From contig DATGYC010000131.1 of assembly GCA_035298385.1 (NCBI GenBank), forward strand, positions 5,794 to 69,793: DNA of 64,000 bases, read 5' to 3'. This DNA is from DATGYC01 sp035298385. Its GTDB lineage: Bacteria; Bacillota; Sulfobacillia; Symbiobacteriales; Symbiobacteriaceae. The notes under the pieces were generated by a model. That model worked only from the letters and a program-made list of their open reading frames with translations, did no database searches and had not been told where the DNA came from. Shown here piece by piece: positions 49,380 to 58,131 of the stretch. A program made the position numbers and the translations under genes. The first letter of the stretch is position 1, and each line of letters opens with the position of its first letter.

Positions 49380-50297
49380 ATGACAAGGCGCACCCAGACA
49401 AAGGCGTATGGCTCTTCGAAGCGCGAAGGGCATGACGCCTCAGCCTTCTACAATCGGTCGCTCTATGGCGATCTGCCCCGCCTGCTGGTCGAGGTGGGGC
49501 CTGAGCTGGCGCCGACTGCTCCTGTACCTGCTGCAGAACGTTCGCTTTGGGCGAATCGCATCTACGGCCAGACTGCCGAGGCGATGACCCAAGTGCCAGA
49601 TGGTGCTGTCGGCCTTGCCTTTACCTCACCCCCCTACAACGCCGGTAAAGAGTATGACGCCAATCTGGACCTATCTAGCTATCTGCAGTTGATCGAGCGC
49701 GTGGGGCGTGAAGTCCATCGCGTGCTCCAACCTGGGGGCCGTTATGTCGTCAACGTGGCCAACCTGGGGCGAAAGCCGTACATTCCACTTCACGCGTACT
49801 TCCATGCCATTCATGCCCGACTGGGTTTCCTTCCGATGGGGGAGATCATCTGGAAGAAAGGCCGGGGGATGTCGAATAACTGCGCATGGGGCTCGTGGCG
49901 CTCTGCACGCAACCCAGTCCTGCGCGATCTACATGAGTACCTGCTTGTCTTTGCGAAGGAGCAGTACGCCCGCCCAGACCGGGGAGAATCGACCCTGACA
50001 GGCCCCGAGTTCATGGCGGCCACCCTCTCTGTCTGGGAGATCCCGCCGGCCTCAGCCAAGAAGGTGGGGCACCCGGCGCCCTTCCCAGGGGAACTAGCAG
50101 ACCGGGTAATCCGGCTCTTCTCCTACGCTGGGGACGTCGTGCTTGATCCCTTTGCTGGTTCGGGGACCACCTGTGTAGCCGCCTGTCAGAGTGGGCGTGA
50201 TTGGGTGGGCTATGAGATTGAGCCAGCCTATTGCGCGTTGGCTGAGCGCAATCTGCGGGCCGTAACTGAGGGGGCTGGACCAGGCGTTAACGCCTAA
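49380..50297 (+). CDS. Solitary DNA methyltransferase (beta-class, N4-C or N6-A)
   Basis: 305 residues. Catalytic motif IV TSPPYN at 82-87 comes before the SAM-binding motif I region DPFAGSGTT at 256-264, the order of beta-class amino-methyltransferases. Ser/Thr-Pro-Pro-Tyr is frequent in N4-cytosine enzymes. Other conserved pieces are LQPGGRYVVNVANLG and GEIIWKKGR. No restriction endonuclease or specificity subunit is adjacent: tRNAs lie on one side and a convergent cell-wall hydrolase on the other. It is thus an orphan enzyme with its own promoter, possibly an epigenetic marker. Target sequence cannot be read from the protein; a link with the abundant GGGCGCCC palindrome is only a hypothesis. 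Confidence 0.88.
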   Translation: MTRRTQTKAYGSSKREGHDASAFYNRSLYGDLPRLLVEVGPELAPTAPVPAAERSLWANRIYGQTAEAMTQVPDGAVGLAFTSPPYNAGKEYDANLDLSSYLQLIERVGREVHRVLQPGGRYVVNVANLGRKPYIPLHAYFHAIHARLGFLPMGEIIWKKGRGMSNNCAWGSWRSARNPVLRDLHEYLLVFAKEQYARPDRGESTLTGPEFMAATLSVWEIPPASAKKVGHPAPFPGELADRVIRLFSYAGDVVLDPFAGSGTTCVAACQSGRDWVGYEIEPAYCALAERNLRAVTEGAGPGVNA

Positions 50298-50316
50298 TCC
50301 GGCCCCCTCATCTTTG

Positions 50317-51360
50317 TCAGGGGAGATAGGCACGTGGATCGACCACGTGTCCACTCACCATCACCTCAAAGTGCAGATGTGGGCCAGTCGATCGGCCCGT
50401 CGACCCCATCGGTAGGAGAACCTGCCCCTGTTCGACCCAGTCGCCCTTGGCGACGTACAACTTACTACCATGAGCGTAGCGTGTCTGGATGCCATCACCG
50501 TGGTCGACGATGACGTTCCAGCCATAACCGTCGTGCCAGCCAGCAGAGATTACGGTGCCGCTGCGGGCTGCCACCACGGGTGTACCGGCGGCAGCGGCCA
50601 TATCAAGTCCCAGGTGGATCTCCCCCGGGTTCGCATCGAACTCAGTAAACTCTAGGATGGGCACTTGGACGGGCCAGATCCAGCCAGGTGAGCTCGTGCG
50701 TGCGACGGGTGGGGGGGCTGCAGGGGTAGGGGCGGGAGCGGGGGCCGGAGTAGGAGTAGCCGCACTGACCGCACTGGCCGGCGCCCGTCGCACGTCAGCC
50801 TTGCGGCTAGCCACCTCTACGCGTGGGCGCTCGGCCAGGGGCTTTGCACCCCGTAGCAGGAGGCGCTCGCCGATTTGCAGGACCCCGACCTCTGATAGCC
50901 GAGTCACATCCTGCACGGCAATCTCATATCTTGCGGCAACCCCTTCGATTGTGTCGCCGAGCGCTGTCTCGTAGACCAGGGTATCTGGATTGGGCACCAC
51001 CAGGAGCGTCCCACCGGCGGGTAACGGCCGCCTGAGGGCGCCCGGATTCAACTGCTCAAGCAGGCTGGGCAGCGTGTGGTACTGACGTGCAATCTGCCCT
51101 AAGGTCTCCCCGGGCTGAATGGTGTGAACCAAGTAGGGTGGTCGCTGTTTAAGGGTCTGGACCGTGAGTAGTTCCTCGGCTGTGTCAGCTGTTTCAGGGC
51201 GGTAGGTGCTCTCCGTTCGGGGAGGCTCTGGTCTTTGGTTCGGCACCAGACCCTCAGCGGTCCGTTCTTGGCCTGTCATCAGATGAACGCTCAGCGCCAA
51301 GAAGCCAACTAGGGCGGTGCTTCGCAGAACGGGTCCCTTCAGCCGGTACCAGCAATCCAT
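50317..51360 (-). CDS. LysM and M23-peptidase cell-wall hydrolase
   Basis: 347 residues. N-terminal transmembrane/signal helix (about 10-27), a linker, then two LysM-like modules (HTIQPGETLGQIARQYHTLPSLLEQLNP and YETALGDTIEGVAARYEIAVQDVTRLS), an Ala/Pro-rich spacer (about 205-232) and a lysostaphin-type M23 domain with zinc ligands in HLGLDM and HLHFEV plus YAHGSKL. All catalytic residues are intact, so a DD-endopeptidase or glycyl-glycine-type peptidoglycan hydrolase is expected, bound to wall glycans. SpoIIQ-like roles have been seen for similar domain layouts, but nothing here proves that. ATG at 51360; convergent with the methyltransferase gene. Confidence 0.9.
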   Translation of the reverse strand: MDCWYRLKGPVLRSTALVGFLALSVHLMTGQERTAEGLVPNQRPEPPRTESTYRPETADTAEELLTVQTLKQRPPYLVHTIQPGETLGQIARQYHTLPSLLEQLNPGALRRPLPAGGTLLVVPNPDTLVYETALGDTIEGVAARYEIAVQDVTRLSEVGVLQIGERLLLRGAKPLAERPRVEVASRKADVRRAPASAVSAATPTPAPAPAPTPAAPPPVARTSSPGWIWPVQVPILEFTEFDANPGEIHLGLDMAAAAGTPVVAARSGTVISAGWHDGYGWNVIVDHGDGIQTRYAHGSKLYVAKGDWVEQGQVLLPMGSTGRSTGPHLHFEVMVSGHVVDPRAYLP

Positions 51361-51598
51361 CGCCAATCTCCCACCTCACGTGCGACCTTGTCGCGTTTTT
51401 CCTCGGGACCTCCTCTTGCTATGGGTATGTTCGTCCGAGCGGCGCACATGCCCGTTTTGCGCATGGAAAGGGATCGGGGTCTGACACGAGCAATCTAGCA
51501 GGAGTTTGCAGTCAAGCATCGAAATTGTTACAACCAACTCGCTAGTGAGGCGATTGAGGAGGTCGTGCCGGGAAGTCCGTCAAAGGAGGGGGTCTTGG
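51361..51598. other. Divergent intergenic region
   Basis: 238 bases between the M23 gene (-) and the YpiB-like gene (+). It holds the AAAGGAGG ribosome site of the latter. I see no clear promoter pair or RNA; an in-frame extension of the YpiB-like gene back to 51506 lacks similarity and a ribosome site. Confidence 0.4.
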
Positions 51599-52120
51599 AT
51601 GGAGAAGTCGAGAGAGCTAAAAGCTAAGGTGGAAGTGATCCGCCTCTTCCTCGAAGCCCATCAGCCGAAGCTCCCGGAAGTCCGGAGCTTTCTCCAGGTC
51701 CTATTGACCAAGGAGGAGATCCTGCGCCGTTTGGAGTTGACGGATGACCTCTCCGAGTACAGGTACGCCATTCTGGTCTCGGCCAAGGGATCAGGGAGTT
51801 GGCCGTTCTTCTACCGACGGGGCGACCGGTATTTCTACAAGACCTCGCAGGCGGTCGTGGAGTTGATGAAGTTCATTCCGGACCGGATTGGGCTCTGTCT
51901 CTCTGTTGAGCTTCCGGAGTGGTCGGAGGAGCGCCAAGCGTTTCTCTCACAAATGGCTGCTTGGCATGATGAGATCTTTCAGGACTCCGTGGTCAAGATC
52001 GCTCGACGCAAGGATCTCTTGGAACAGATTGACGGGGCTCTGGCCAGCGGTGACCGCTCCTTGTTCGACCGTCTAGCCACTGAACTCCGCCTGTTGGACT
52101 CCGTCCAGTCTGATGCCTAA
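51599..52120 (+). CDS. YpiB-like protein (UPF0302 plus IDEAL domain)
   Basis: 173 residues. The first part (about 10-115: KVEVIRLFLEAHQPKLPEVRSFLQVLLTKEEILRRLELTDDL followed by strands such as RYAILVSAKGSGSWPFFYRRGDRYF) resembles UPF0302/YpiB. The C-terminus, LLEQIDGALASGDRSLFDRLATEL, matches the small IDEAL-domain pattern (IDxALxxxDxxxF). YpiB of Bacillus has just this two-part build; its function is unsettled, with links to respiratory and outer-leaflet gene clusters. AAAGGAGG site and a strong terminator make it a single-gene unit. Recognition is by pattern, so moderate. Confidence 0.65.
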   Translation: MEKSRELKAKVEVIRLFLEAHQPKLPEVRSFLQVLLTKEEILRRLELTDDLSEYRYAILVSAKGSGSWPFFYRRGDRYFYKTSQAVVELMKFIPDRIGLCLSVELPEWSEERQAFLSQMAAWHDEIFQDSVVKIARRKDLLEQIDGALASGDRSLFDRLATELRLLDSVQSDA

Positions 52121-52126
52121 ATGATT

Positions 52127-52159
52127 GAGGCGCCACCATACGGTGGTGCCTCTTTTTTT
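52127..52159 (+). terminator. Terminator after the YpiB-like gene
   Basis: Stem GAGGCGCCACCA/TGGTGGTGCCTC with a four-base loop and an eight-T tail. Confidence 0.93.
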
Positions 52160-52256
52160 GCCTGACCACATCGGTTAATGGCATATTTTGGTTGTTCCTC
52201 GCATAGAGCATTGGTACTGGAAGGTGCCATGCAACGTGTGAGGGGCAGGTGTCCGG

Positions 52257-53141
52257 GTGTTCAAACGACTCTTCGGGTGGCTCCTGGTGGTACTGTTTGC
52301 CGGCTCTGGAGTGGGGATTTGGGTCGCAAAGTTTCTACCGGTACAGCAGGTGGTCCGCCCGTACTTGCGGACGCTGGAGCGGCATCGGGTGCTAGAGGGG
52401 CTTGAGGGGTATCACCACCAGACAAGTGAGCATTACGACCTCTATTACACCGACACGGATGCGAACGTAACTACCCTAATCTTAGAGACAGCGGAGCGGG
52501 TCTGGGCGCCCGTCAGCGCAGAGATGCGCAGCGCTCCGCATGGCCGTGTCTCCCTGATCCTTTACCCAAGCCGCGATGATCTGCGCAAGGCCTTCGGCTG
52601 GGGCCAGTCCGAGTCTGCTCTGGGCGTTTACTGGCAGGGCACGATTCGCCTGCTCTCACCTAACGTCTGGCTGGACGGGATGAAGGATCAGCATGACGTA
52701 GAGGAGTTTGCACGGCTCAACCCTGTCGCACATGAGTTGACCCATTACATTTTGGATGAGCGTACGGGGGGAAACTATCCCCGGTGGTTTACGGAGGCGC
52801 TGGCCCAGCAAGTAGAGGAGCGAGTGACTGGCTACGTCTGGCTAGAGCCGACCTCCCGTATCTCCCAGGACCTTTACGAGTATGAGGAGCTGAATCTGAC
52901 CTTTCAAACTCTGTCGAACCAGCCTTTGGCCTACCGGCAGTCCTACCTGTTCTTGCGGTGGCTCGCAGAACGAAATGGCGAGCAAGCGGTTGAGCAGATG
53001 ATTCAGGGACTGGCGCACGGGGACTCCTTTCCAGAAGCCTTCGCCAGCACGTACGGTCGTCCACCAGAGCGACTCTTTAGCGAGTGGCAGGAGTGGGCCC
53101 TTGCGAATGCTCCCCTGCTGGACGAGCCCCGGGCCGAGTAG
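52257..53141 (+). CDS. Membrane-anchored MA-clan metallopeptidase-like protein
   Basis: 294 residues. One N-terminal membrane helix (about 7-28) and an extracytoplasmic gluzincin-like domain (Peptidase_MA family): H159-E-L-T-H163 as zinc-binding HExxH and a downstream Glu in WFTEALAQQVEE as probable third ligand, spaced normally. Earlier strands (SLILYPSRDDLRKAFG, ALGVYWQGTIRLLSP) are typical of this family. Substrate unknown. It lies just before walRK, so a wall- or envelope-related role is plausible but unproved. GTG start behind AGGTGTCCGG. Confidence 0.83.
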   Translation: MFKRLFGWLLVVLFAGSGVGIWVAKFLPVQQVVRPYLRTLERHRVLEGLEGYHHQTSEHYDLYYTDTDANVTTLILETAERVWAPVSAEMRSAPHGRVSLILYPSRDDLRKAFGWGQSESALGVYWQGTIRLLSPNVWLDGMKDQHDVEEFARLNPVAHELTHYILDERTGGNYPRWFTEALAQQVEERVTGYVWLEPTSRISQDLYEYEELNLTFQTLSNQPLAYRQSYLFLRWLAERNGEQAVEQMIQGLAHGDSFPEAFASTYGRPPERLFSEWQEWALANAPLLDEPRAE

Positions 53142-53174
53142 CCCTGCCCGTATGGGTGGGGCCTGCTTCTTTTT
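53142..53174 (+). terminator. Terminator upstream of walR
   Basis: 8-bp stem CCCTGCCC/GGGTGGGG with G-U pairs, loop GTAT, then GCTTCTTTTT. It ends the metallopeptidase transcript. Confidence 0.7.
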
Positions 53175-53254
53175 AGGGTCGGTGAAACAGAAGGAACAGA
53201 GGGTTCGGGGGTCGAATGTCGCGCTGTGCTGTGTATTGAAAGGAGATGGGAAGG

Positions 53255-53962
53255 ATGGCTGACCGGGTGCTCGTCGTTGAGGACGAGAAGCCGATTTCCG
53301 ATATTGTTAAGTTCAATCTGGAGCGCGAGGGCTTCCAGGTTGAGGTTGCCTATGATGGGGAAGAAGCGGTAGAGAAGTTCCGGGACGGCACCTTCCAGGC
53401 GGTCGTACTGGACGTCATGCTCCCGAAGTTGGATGGCTTCGATGTCTGCCGAGAGATGCGAAAGACCTCCAGTGTGCCGATCATCATGTTGACCGCCAAG
53501 GAGGCGGAGGTCGACAAGATCCTCGGGTTGGAACTGGGTGCTGATGACTATATGACCAAGCCCTTTAGCCCGCGGGAACTGGTTGCCCGGGTGCGGGCTG
53601 TGTTGCGCCGGACCCGCACGGTCGAAGTGCTGGGTCAGACGACACCCCAGGGTGACCAGTACCTGCGGGGTGGTGTGCTGCTTCTCAACCTGACCTCCTA
53701 TGAAGTGAACAAGGGCGAGACGGTCATCGAGTTGACGCCACGGGAGTTTGAACTCCTGCGTCACCTCGTCTCACATGTCGGTCAGGTCTTCTCCCGGGAG
53801 CAACTCCTGGAGGAGGTCTGGGGCTTTGATTATTTTGGGGACGTTCGGACGGTGGACGTGACCGTGCGACGACTGCGGGAGAAGATTGAGGACAATCCGG
53901 CGCAGCCGGAGTTCATTCGGACCCGTCGCGGCATTGGCTACTATTTTCAGCGCACGCAGTAG
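53255..53962 (+). CDS. walR: Cell-wall response regulator WalR
   Basis: 235 residues, OmpR type. Receiver with E9/D10, phospho-acceptor D53 in VVLDVMLPKLDGFDV, T80-region IIMLTAKE and Lys in MTKPFSPREL. The DNA-binding winged helix ends RTRRGIGYYF, with VWGFDYFGDVRTVDVTVRRLREKIEDNP, which is characteristic of WalR/YycF. In Bacillota WalR directs autolysin and wall-turnover genes and is essential. Identity is secured by walK, walH and walI downstream. ATG 53255 is spaced from AAAGGAG; an ATG nine bases upstream is too close to it. Confidence 0.95.
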   Translation: MADRVLVVEDEKPISDIVKFNLEREGFQVEVAYDGEEAVEKFRDGTFQAVVLDVMLPKLDGFDVCREMRKTSSVPIIMLTAKEAEVDKILGLELGADDYMTKPFSPRELVARVRAVLRRTRTVEVLGQTTPQGDQYLRGGVLLLNLTSYEVNKGETVIELTPREFELLRHLVSHVGQVFSREQLLEEVWGFDYFGDVRTVDVTVRRLREKIEDNPAQPEFIRTRRGIGYYFQRTQ

Positions 53963-54019
53963 CGGAGGGCAATCGCCGAGGACCGTGCGATTTCAGCGCC
54001 GCAGGAGATTGCCCTCCGC
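53962..54019 (+). repeat. Long inverted repeat in the walR-walK gap
   Basis: GCGGAGGGCAATC (53962-53974) and its perfect complement GATTGCCCTCCGC (54007-54019) enclose 32 bases that can form a further small stem. The arm begins at the last base of the walR stop. No T-run follows, so it is more likely an RNA-processing/stability element or operator than a terminator. Confidence 0.75.
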
Positions 54020-54043
54020 AGGGGCGCCCGAAGGGGGAGAGAC

Positions 54044-55816
54044 GTGTTTCGCTCCATTCAAAGCAAGCTAATCCTCGTCTACCTCCTCTTGGTGCTCGTC
54101 GCCATGGAGGTGACGGGGCTCTACTTGCTTCGTCAACTTCAGAACGTCTATGTCAGTAAGGTGCAGGAAGACGTCTCCACCTCCATGCAACTCCTCGTTG
54201 GTCAACTGGCCAACCTGCAACGGGATGGCCGGCTTGAGAGCGGAACGGTTCAGGCCTACGTAGAGCGGTGGCCTGGCGAGGTGATCGTCCTCGATGAGAA
54301 CCAGACCGTGGTAGGTACAACGCGGAGGCGGTTGGATGCCGACAAACTAATCGGGCAAAAGCTGACGGCGGATGATGTCTCCCCTGCCCGCCTAGGCACG
54401 GTGACGCGCCGAATAGGGCAGGAGAATGGGATCCGGATCGCCTTTGAGGCCAGACCTGTCACCTTCGAGGGCAATGTCATTGGCGTCGTCTACGCCAAGG
54501 CGTCGCTCGAGGAGGCATATGGTCGGGTCGGCGACATTCGTGACATCCTGCTGGTCGCAACGGCCTTAGCGTTAGGCACGACAGCAGTCATGGGCGTGGC
54601 CCTAGCCCGCACGATCACAGGGCCCATCCGGGCGCTGACGCGAACCGCGGCCCAGATCGCTGGCGGTGATATCCACCAGACCATCCGGATTCGATCAGCA
54701 GATGAGATCGGCCAGCTCGGTGAGACCTTCAACACCATGACCAAACGCCTAGTTGAGACGCTCGGTGAAGTGCAGCGTGAGAAGAACCGAGTCGAGGTCA
54801 TTCTGACCCACATGGCGGATGGCTTGATCGCTGTAGACAGCGAAGGTCAGATCATCAAGCTGAACGCTGCGGCCGAGCGAATGTTGGCCGTCGAAGAGGC
54901 GGAGGCGCTCGGCCGGCAAGTGGACGAACTCTGGCCAACCATGGGCTTTGGTGAGCTAGGAACGGTCGCCCATGAGACGAACCATTCGCTCATTCAAGAG
55001 GTCCGCCTCGGCTCCCTGATCTTTACCGCACACGTTACGCCGTTGCCGGGGGATAGCCAGACAGCAGGCACCGTGATCGTTCTGCAGGATGTCACAGAGA
55101 TGCAACGCTTGGCACAGATTCGGCGAGAGTTTGTCGCCAACGTCTCCCATGAGTTGAAGACACCGCTCACCTCGGTCAAGAGTTACGTGGAGACCCTCCT
55201 GGACGGTGCAGCGGAAGATCCACAACTGCGGACACAGTTTTTGCAAGTCGTCGAGAGTGAGACTGACCGCATGACACGCCTGGTGCGTGACCTGCTAAAC
55301 CTCTCGCAGTTTGACCAGGGCGCCGCCCAGTGGGAGGTGGCCTCGCACACCGTTGGTCCCTTCCTTGCTGACATGGTTCGTCGACTAGAACCACAGATTG
55401 CACAAAAGGGGCTTTCGGTCCACGTCACAGTTGCACCCCAGACACCGCCCGCCCGGTTCGATCGCGATAAGATCAGCCAGGTGATGATCAACCTGCTGGC
55501 TAACGCCATCGAGTTCACCCCGGCCGGTGGACAGATCTGGGTGGAGGCCCGTGGTGAGGGCGGCACAGTTCGCTTTGCCGTCCGTGATAGCGGGGTGGGG
55601 ATCCCGGAGGCTGACCTGCCGCGTATCTTTGAGCGATTCTATCGTGTCGACAAGGCTCGTACGCGGACCCTGGGTGGCACCGGCCTTGGCCTGGCCATTG
55701 CCAAGCAGATTGTTGAACTCTCGGGTGGCACCATCCGCATCAACTCCGTCCTGGGCGAGGGTACTGAAGTCCTCTTTACGTTACCGGTCGCCCGCGGGCA
55801 AGGAAGGGAGGCGTAA
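54044..55816 (+). CDS. walK: Cell-wall sensor histidine kinase WalK
   Basis: 590 residues: membrane helix (about 8-28), extracytoplasmic PAS-like domain (about 35-165), second helix (about 166-190), HAMP (TITGPIRALTRTAAQIAGGD), cytoplasmic PAS (LTHMADGLIAVDSEGQIIKLNAAAERML), HisKA with H369 in NVSHELKTPLTSVKSYVETLL, and HATPase with LLANAIEFTP, DSGVGIPEADLPRIFERFYRVDKARTRTLGGTGLGLAIAK. This full WalK layout matches low-GC Gram-positives. GTG start behind GAAGGGGGAGAGAC. Confidence 0.95.
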   Translation: MFRSIQSKLILVYLLLVLVAMEVTGLYLLRQLQNVYVSKVQEDVSTSMQLLVGQLANLQRDGRLESGTVQAYVERWPGEVIVLDENQTVVGTTRRRLDADKLIGQKLTADDVSPARLGTVTRRIGQENGIRIAFEARPVTFEGNVIGVVYAKASLEEAYGRVGDIRDILLVATALALGTTAVMGVALARTITGPIRALTRTAAQIAGGDIHQTIRIRSADEIGQLGETFNTMTKRLVETLGEVQREKNRVEVILTHMADGLIAVDSEGQIIKLNAAAERMLAVEEAEALGRQVDELWPTMGFGELGTVAHETNHSLIQEVRLGSLIFTAHVTPLPGDSQTAGTVIVLQDVTEMQRLAQIRREFVANVSHELKTPLTSVKSYVETLLDGAAEDPQLRTQFLQVVESETDRMTRLVRDLLNLSQFDQGAAQWEVASHTVGPFLADMVRRLEPQIAQKGLSVHVTVAPQTPPARFDRDKISQVMINLLANAIEFTPAGGQIWVEARGEGGTVRFAVRDSGVGIPEADLPRIFERFYRVDKARTRTLGGTGLGLAIAKQIVELSGGTIRINSVLGEGTEVLFTLPVARGQGREA

Positions 55817-55819
55817 TGG

Positions 55820-57151
55820 GTGCGTAAGTTCTCGCGCGAGACGTTTTGGGATGGCGTGCTTGCCACCATGGTGATCATTAGCCTGTTCCTCTCCGCCAAA
55901 CTCTGGTTCCCTTCGACCGGGAACGAAGGTATAGAGGTAAAGGGAACCTCGATCCAGGAGATCCCCCCGTCCTCGTACGCCGCCATGCCGGTGATCCATC
56001 GGCCTGAGCGAATCCTGGTGCGGCGTAGCGATGGCAAGATGGCCCTCTTCATGACGAGCTCTACGAGCTATGAAGCGCTCCGCTTGCTCGTAGGGCGGAT
56101 TATTAACGATTTGACCCAGCCGGTTTGGGTTGCAGACCCACCAACCCCCACGGATGGTAGCTTCATTACGCTCCATATGCCCTTTCCCTTAACCTTTGAT
56201 GAGATTGCCGACGAGTGGGCCTGGGATGGCCTTAGTGGGCATGGGAGTGGGTTTCGGGTCGATCAGATCACTGTCAACCTGAACGAAGGTGGGTCGACGT
56301 GGCTTCTTGGCCCGGCGGCAGGTGGTTATAGGCTGGATGGGATGGCTTCCGCAGACCGTCAGGAGTTGCTGGCGGCCCTTAATGGGTTGAAAGAGGCGGA
56401 TCTTAAGCCCTACCGGCTACTGAAGGCTGTAGAGGGTGTCGCGCTGCGCAGCCCTGTTTGGGTGCCTGACGTAGACGGAATCCAAGAGCTAAGTACGGTC
56501 GTGACCACTCCGGTGCGGGCTGAGGTAGAGGCTCGGTTCTTTCCTGATCTCTCTGTTGTGCGACAGATCGATGAACAGGGCGCCGTCAGTCTGACGGACG
56601 GTCAGCGGCTGCTCCGCATCAGTGACGAAGGAATCTTGGACTTCAACCTAGCCGGGGGGAGTCGAGAGACCGGGACCCCCGTCAGCCAGATGGAGGTCAT
56701 CCGCCGCTGGGTGGAGGAGAATGGGGGGTGGCCCCGGGATGTTGTGCAGACCCGTACAACGACCCAAGGTGGGCGATCGCTCTATCAGTTTGAACTGCGG
56801 CTGGTCGCCGCCTACCCCGTAGAGTCTAACGGGGGCGCCCTGCAGATCCAGCTAACGGGCAATCAGGTCCTCTCCTTCCGGCGTTACCCTGACGTTGCGG
56901 GCATTCGCCCGGGTCCCAATCAGTTGAGCATCCGCACGCCAGAGCAGGCTCTCCTCGTGGCGGCTCGCGAACAACCGTTGCTGAGCCTAACCCCAATTCG
57001 AGACGCCTACCTTAGCTATCAGTTGGAGCCAGGGGATGGCCTGCGACCATGGGTCGTGGAGCCGACTTGGGTCTTCCGGATGGGGGAGGCACGCGTCTTA
57101 GTTCCTGCCCGCCCGGACCAAACGAACCGACGAGTCAACCTGGTTCGCTAA
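55820..57151 (+). CDS. walH: WalH (YycH)-like regulator of WalK
   Basis: 443 residues. One N-terminal transmembrane helix (about 12-32: GVLATMVIISLFLSAKLWF) and a large extracytoplasmic part. Sequence is divergent, but position directly after walK and before a clear YycI homologue, single-helix topology and length match YycH, which binds WalK in the membrane and tunes it. The C-terminal third (SLYQFELRLVAAYPVE ... ALQIQLTGNQVLSFRRY) has the two-strand repeats seen in YycH. GTG start after GGGAGGCG, four bases from the walK stop. Confidence 0.85.
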   Translation: MRKFSRETFWDGVLATMVIISLFLSAKLWFPSTGNEGIEVKGTSIQEIPPSSYAAMPVIHRPERILVRRSDGKMALFMTSSTSYEALRLLVGRIINDLTQPVWVADPPTPTDGSFITLHMPFPLTFDEIADEWAWDGLSGHGSGFRVDQITVNLNEGGSTWLLGPAAGGYRLDGMASADRQELLAALNGLKEADLKPYRLLKAVEGVALRSPVWVPDVDGIQELSTVVTTPVRAEVEARFFPDLSVVRQIDEQGAVSLTDGQRLLRISDEGILDFNLAGGSRETGTPVSQMEVIRRWVEENGGWPRDVVQTRTTTQGGRSLYQFELRLVAAYPVESNGGALQIQLTGNQVLSFRRYPDVAGIRPGPNQLSIRTPEQALLVAAREQPLLSLTPIRDAYLSYQLEPGDGLRPWVVEPTWVFRMGEARVLVPARPDQTNRRVNLVR

Positions 57152-57167
57152 GCAAGGGAGTGAACAG

Positions 57168-58010
57168 ATGGACTGGGCAAGAGCCCGTTTGATCCTACTG
57201 GTCGCCTTCACAGCGGTGAATCTCAGCCTTGCCTATCTGATCTGGGGTGAGAGCGCCCGAGGGCTAATCGCTGACCGCGGCAGTAGTCGCGTGGAACGGG
57301 ATCAACTGCGCGTCAGTCTTCTACAGCGCGGGGTTGAGCTGGACCCTGCAGTGGTTCTACCGCCTACCCCACAGCCCATGCGATTCCTGCGGGTTGTACA
57401 TCAGCCGGCTACGCTTCCCCCGGATCTCGTCTTGAACGGGGCAGGCTTGTCGGTTGACAGTCAATCCGGCCTAATCGGTCTTCAGCCGGCAGCGCAGGGG
57501 GCGGCAGCGCGGGGTCTGAACTTGGAGAATCGGGGCTCCGTCACCCAGTTCGCCCAGGAGTATGGCAAATCGATCAACCTTCTGCCCCCGGAGGCGCAGG
57601 TCAGTGGGATCTACCCACAGGCGGGAACCGGGTTCCTCCGCGTCGAGTTTACTCCCGTCTACAACGGCCTGCCGGTCTTCGCCGGGTTTGTCTGGATCGA
57701 CCTCTCTACCAAAGGCGTGGAGACGATCTCCCGCTTTTGGGTGATTCCCGAGGGGTTGAAGGAAGGAACGGCCAAGGCCGTCCGGCCAGCCCAGGAGGCG
57801 TTGTTGCGGGTGGCTGACCAACTGCAGGCGACCAAGGCCGCAGAGCGGCGGGTCGTGGAGGTGCGCCTAGGCTATTACGCCGTACCGGTCACAGTGGGCT
57901 CCCCGACCAGCCTTGTGCGGGCCTGGGATACCGTTCCGGTCTGGCAGGTGCGCGTCGCCGACGGGCGCCGCTACTATGTGAACGCCTTTAACGGCCAACT
58001 CGAAAACTAG
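57168..58010 (+). CDS. walI: WalI (YycI)-like regulator of WalK
   Basis: 280 residues. It begins MDWARARLILLVAFTAVNLSLAYLIW, the standard YycI start with a single membrane helix, followed by an extracytoplasmic YycI/YycH-fold domain (INLLPPEAQVSGIYPQAGTGFLRVEFTPVYNGLPVFAG) and the C-terminal strand PVWQVRVADGRRYYVNAFNGQLE. It forms with WalH a brake on WalK. AAGGGAG site; closes the wal operon in this window (no yycJ/walJ or htrA follows). Confidence 0.92.
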   Translation: MDWARARLILLVAFTAVNLSLAYLIWGESARGLIADRGSSRVERDQLRVSLLQRGVELDPAVVLPPTPQPMRFLRVVHQPATLPPDLVLNGAGLSVDSQSGLIGLQPAAQGAAARGLNLENRGSVTQFAQEYGKSINLLPPEAQVSGIYPQAGTGFLRVEFTPVYNGLPVFAGFVWIDLSTKGVETISRFWVIPEGLKEGTAKAVRPAQEALLRVADQLQATKAAERRVVEVRLGYYAVPVTVGSPTSLVRAWDTVPVWQVRVADGRRYYVNAFNGQLEN

Positions 58011-58131
58011 GACAAAATCCCGGCGACGGAAGGGAATTGCTGGTAGTCCGGTGAATATACTCCAACGAGAGAAACGATTGTAACCTTTCGCCAGCAGTGA
58101 ACAGGTGCTCTCGTAGGAGGAGGAAGTCCGG

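Noticed and set aside
58011..58131. A sigma-A promoter directly upstream of murA
   Set aside because: A TATACT is present near 58064, but the only -35-like TTGCTG is 13 bases away; spacing is too short to call.
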